Made by a program: the position numbers and the translations under genes. This document shows positions 40,022 through 41,879 of a stretch of DNA of 41,879 bases, piece by piece; positions within the stretch are counted from its first letter, which is position 1, and every line of letters begins with the position of its first letter. The stretch lies in contig CAUJIL010000162.1 in assembly GCA_963204845.1 (NCBI GenBank), forward strand, positions 1 to 41,879, in the 5' to 3' direction. The notes below the pieces were generated by a model. The model worked only from the letters and a program-made list of their open reading frames with translations. It made no database searches and was not told the origin of the DNA. This stretch comes from Pseudomonadota bacterium. GTDB lineage: Bacteria; Pseudomonadota; Gammaproteobacteria; Pseudomonadales; UBA5518.

Positions 40022-40058
40022 CGGGCGCCCCGATTCGCCGCGGACATGGAGGTTCGCG

Positions 40059-40733
40059 ATGAGCATCCGGAACTGGCCCCTCGGCGAACGGCCGCGCGAA
40101 CGCCTGCTCGGAACCGGCGCCCACACCCTCTCCGACGCCGAACTGCTGGCAATCCTGCTGCGCACCGGGTTGCCGGGCGGCAGCGCGGTTGATCGCGCGC
40201 GCGAATTGCTGGCCGCCTTCGGGGGACTGCGCCATCTGCTCGATGCCGAGCGCACGGTGTTCTGTGCCGCACACGGCCTGGGCGAGGCGACCTACGTGCA
40301 GCTGCAGGCGGCGCTCGAGCTCGCGCGCCGTTACCTGCTCTGCCGGATCAGCCGTGGCCAGGCGCTCGCGTCGCCGGACGAGGTCAGGCAGTTCCTGCAA
40401 CTGAAGTTGCGCGGCCTGGCGCACGAGGTGTTCGCGTGCCTGTTCCTCGACAACCAGCACACCGTGATCGCCTACGAGGAGCTGTTCCGGGGCACCATCG
40501 ACGGCGCCAGCGTGTACCCGCGCGAGATCGTCAAGCGGGCGTTGGCGCTGAACGCGGCGGCGGTGATCTTCGCGCACAACCACCCGTCCGGGATCGCCGA
40601 GCCGTCGCAGGCGGACCAGCGTCTGACGCAGCGTCTGCGCAGCGCGCTCGGCGTGGTCGACATCCGTGTGCTGGATCATTTCGTGGTCGGGGAGGCCGAG
40701 GCGCTGTCCTTCGCCGAGCGCGGCCTGTTGTGA
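40059..40733 (+). CDS. radC: RadC family (JAB/MPN domain) protein
   Basis: A 224-residue UPF0758/RadC protein. The N-terminus has the helix-hairpin-helix-like region RPRERLLGTGAHTLSDAELL followed by AILLRTGLPG. The C-terminal JAB domain has a complete metal site: Glu in YEELFRGTIDG, then FAHNHPSGIAEPSQADQRLT with HxHPSG and the Asp. The family was once tied to repair, but the radC102 phenotype proved to be due to recG; the real substrate is unknown. GGAGG six bases before the ATG supports the start. radC before rpmB-rpmG is the standard order in gammaproteobacteria. Confidence 0.95.
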   Translation: MSIRNWPLGERPRERLLGTGAHTLSDAELLAILLRTGLPGGSAVDRARELLAAFGGLRHLLDAERTVFCAAHGLGEATYVQLQAALELARRYLLCRISRGQALASPDEVRQFLQLKLRGLAHEVFACLFLDNQHTVIAYEELFRGTIDGASVYPREIVKRALALNAAAVIFAHNHPSGIAEPSQADQRLTQRLRSALGVVDIRVLDHFVVGEAEALSFAERGLL

Positions 40734-40765
40734 GCAGTGAAAAATACCCGTTCGTTGCGCCTGCC

Positions 40766-40794
40766 TTGTCTGTCCGGAGGCCTTCTGATATAAA
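40766..40794 (+). promoter_or_regulatory. Sigma-70 promoter for rpmB-rpmG
   Basis: TTGTCT (40766-40771) and TATAAA (40789-40794) are 17 bases apart, and the -10 is extended by TGA directly before it. This is the best promoter in the window and lies 71 bases before the rpmB ATG. It would drive the two ribosomal protein genes up to the terminator at 41303. Confidence 0.75.
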
Positions 40795-40864
40795 AGCGCG
40801 CTCTTTCGGGCGGGTGTCCGGCGACGGCGCGCGCGAAGAGGCCAATTCCTCACGAGGCTCCAGC

Positions 40865-41101
40865 ATGTCCAAGGTGTGTCAGGTAACCGGCAAGCGTCCT
40901 GCGGTCGGACACAATGTATCCCATGCGAACAACAAGACGAAGCGTCGCTTCGAGCCGAACCTGCACAAGCACCGGTTCTGGGTCGAGTCGGAAAAGCGCT
41001 TCTTGACGCTGCGCGTGTCGGCCAAGGGCATGCGGATCATCGACAAGAAGGGCATCGACAGCGTGCTCGCCGACCTGCGCGGTCGCGGCGAGCGCATCTG
41101 A
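40865..41101 (+). CDS. rpmB: 50S ribosomal protein L28
   Basis: A 78-residue protein, exactly the usual length, with the complete L28 pattern: MSKVCQVTGKRPAVGHNVSH, ANNKTKRRFEPNLHKHRFWV, and TLRVSAKGMRIIDKKGID. It is a basic component of the large ribosomal subunit. GAGG upstream (within cacgaggctccagc) serves as ribosome site. It is co-transcribed with rpmG, whose ATG is 26 bases downstream. Confidence 0.97.
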   Translation: MSKVCQVTGKRPAVGHNVSHANNKTKRRFEPNLHKHRFWVESEKRFLTLRVSAKGMRIIDKKGIDSVLADLRGRGERI

Positions 41102-41126
41102 AGCAACACCCGGAGCAACAGCAGCC

Positions 41127-41282
41127 ATGCGTGACAAGATCAAGCTCGTATCCAGCGCCGGTACCGGTCATTTCTACACGACCGACAAGAACAAGCGCAC
41201 CACGCCCGACAAGCTCGAATTCAAGAAGTATGATCCGGTCGTGCGCAAGCACGTGGCGTACAAGGAATCGAAGATCAAGTGA
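41127..41282 (+). CDS. rpmG: 50S ribosomal protein L33
   Basis: A 51-residue protein matching L33: MRDKIKLVSSAGTGHFYTTD, KNKRTTPDKLEFKKYDP, VVRKHVAYKESKIK. No CxxC pairs are present, so it is the zinc-independent form usual in gammaproteobacteria. It is the second and last gene of the rpmB operon, followed 20 bases later by a strong terminator. Confidence 0.97.
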   Translation: MRDKIKLVSSAGTGHFYTTDKNKRTTPDKLEFKKYDPVVRKHVAYKESKIK

Positions 41283-41302
41283 GCGCGAGGCGTTCGACGA
41301 AG

Positions 41303-41326
41303 AACCCGGCCGCGGCCGGGTTTTTT
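41303..41326 (+). terminator. Rho-independent terminator after rpmG
   Basis: Inverted repeat AACCCGGC / GCCGGGTT (41303-41310 and 41315-41322) with a CGCG loop, followed by a run of T ending at 41326. It closes the rpmB-rpmG transcript before mutM. Confidence 0.9.
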
Positions 41327-41377
41327 GTCTCTGCGGTGCGCGCGCCGGGCGGACCGCGTCGGGGCTGAGCGCCAGCC

Positions 41378-41879
41378 GTGCCCGAACTTCCCGAGGTCGA
41401 GACCACCCGGCGCGGGATCCTGCCGCGGCTGCGGGGCCGGCGCGTCACCGCGGTGCACGTGCGTGACGGGCGCCTGCGCTGGCCGGTGACACCCGGTCTG
41501 GCGAACCTGCTCGACGGCCAGGTGCTGGCCGGGATCGGCCGCCGCGGCAAGTACCTTCTGTTTCATTTTCCGGCCGGCACACTGCTCGTCCACCTCGGGA
41601 TGACCGGCAGCCTGCGCGTGGTGACTGCCCCGGCAGAGTCGCCACGCAGGCACGATCACCTCGATCTGCAGTGGGACGACGGCAGCCTGCTGCGCTATCA
41701 CGACCCGCGCCGCTTCGGCGCCGTGCTGTGGATCGGCGATACCGCCGCCAGCCACCCGCTCCTCGCCGGGCTGGGGCCGGAGCCGCTGGGTCCGGACTTC
41801 GACGGCGCGTATCTGTACCGGCGTTCGCGCGGGCGGCGTGCCAGCGTGAAGCAACTGCTGATGGACGGTGCGGTGGTGG
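41378..41879 (+). CDS. mutM: Formamidopyrimidine-DNA glycosylase, 5' part (cut by window end)
   Basis: The first 167 codons of MutM/Fpg, which removes 8-oxoguanine and other oxidised purines. A GTG start gives PELPEVETTRRGI after the initiator, so Pro (the catalytic N-terminus once Met is removed) and Glu3 are in place. RRGKYLLFHF carries the conserved Lys. LVHLGMTGSLRV and YHDPRRFGAVLW are diagnostic blocks. The C-terminal zinc finger lies outside the window. It begins 52 bases after the rpmG terminator; no strong ribosome site was seen. The reading frame is open to the last base. Confidence 0.94.
   Translation, partial: MPELPEVETTRRGILPRLRGRRVTAVHVRDGRLRWPVTPGLANLLDGQVLAGIGRRGKYLLFHFPAGTLLVHLGMTGSLRVVTAPAESPRRHDHLDLQWDDGSLLRYHDPRRFGAVLWIGDTAASHPLLAGLGPEPLGPDFDGAYLYRRSRGRRASVKQLLMDGAVV

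Noticed and set aside
38732..40255. Upstream extension of the algC frame to 1323 residues
   Set aside because: The extension is out of frame with coaBC, which has all its catalytic residues; algC starts at the ATGA overlap at 38731.
40734..40864. Possible riboswitch or ribosomal-protein leader before rpmB
   Set aside because: The region has a good promoter but no hairpin set that I could recognise as a known leader.

Overview
The window is about 42 kb of very GC-rich, densely coding bacterial DNA. Gene content and order point to a gammaproteobacterium. The right half (about 24-41.9 kb) reads rpmG, rpmB, radC, coaBC, algC, argB, slmA, pyrE, crc-like, rph, yicC, gmk, rpoZ, spoT, ridA, recG. 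From memory this is close to the order in Pseudomonas and its relatives, with dut missing between coaBC and algC. The genus cannot be named from the sequence. No tRNA, rRNA, CRISPR array, insertion sequence or prophage gene was seen.

Layout. 1-590: a small unknown gene, then what look like two broken gene ends meeting near position 425. 593-2451: an ATP-grasp-like protein of unknown role, converging on a CAP-domain lipoprotein. 2528-6637: a compact co-directional group of a PQQ-dependent dehydrogenase, a metallo-beta-lactamase-fold hydrolase, a glyoxalase/VOC protein and an NnrU-like membrane protein. 6634-6746: REP-like GTAGGT repeats. 6743-9312, minus strand: a membrane-anchored HSL-type esterase, then an ECF sigma factor operon with two small partners. 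9579-11854: a Ddn-like nitroreductase and a 3-ketosteroid delta1-dehydrogenase-type flavoprotein. 11860-14896, minus strand: enoyl-CoA hydratase, Uup ABC-F ATPase and a DUF4399 protein. 14997-17171: uvrD.

17187-20374, minus strand: ubiC, ubiA, a degenerate M48-type lipoprotein and a yciA-type thioesterase. Facing away from ubiC is a rubredoxin fused to its reductase (20460-21821), followed by an unknown exported protein. Next come a YbaK+HDOD protein and recG on the minus strand, a YeeZ-like dehydrogenase on the plus strand, and the stringent-response/nucleotide block ridA-spoT-rpoZ-gmk-yicC. rph diverges from yicC and converges on the crc-like gene across a second GTAGGT repeat cluster. pyrE and a coiled-coil exported protein follow, then the minus-strand run coaBC-algC-argB-slmA. 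The window ends with radC, rpmB, rpmG with a clear terminator, and the first 167 codons of mutM.

Most of the window is core housekeeping: translation, ubiquinone, arginine, pyrimidine and CoA synthesis, DNA repair and ppGpp. Accessory interest lies in the left 24 kb and in four details: repeats that supply the stop codons of three convergent genes, a metalloprotease homologue without its zinc motif, a Crc relative with a partly eroded nuclease site, and the abrupt junction near position 425. I found no multi-gene system that I would call clearly new.
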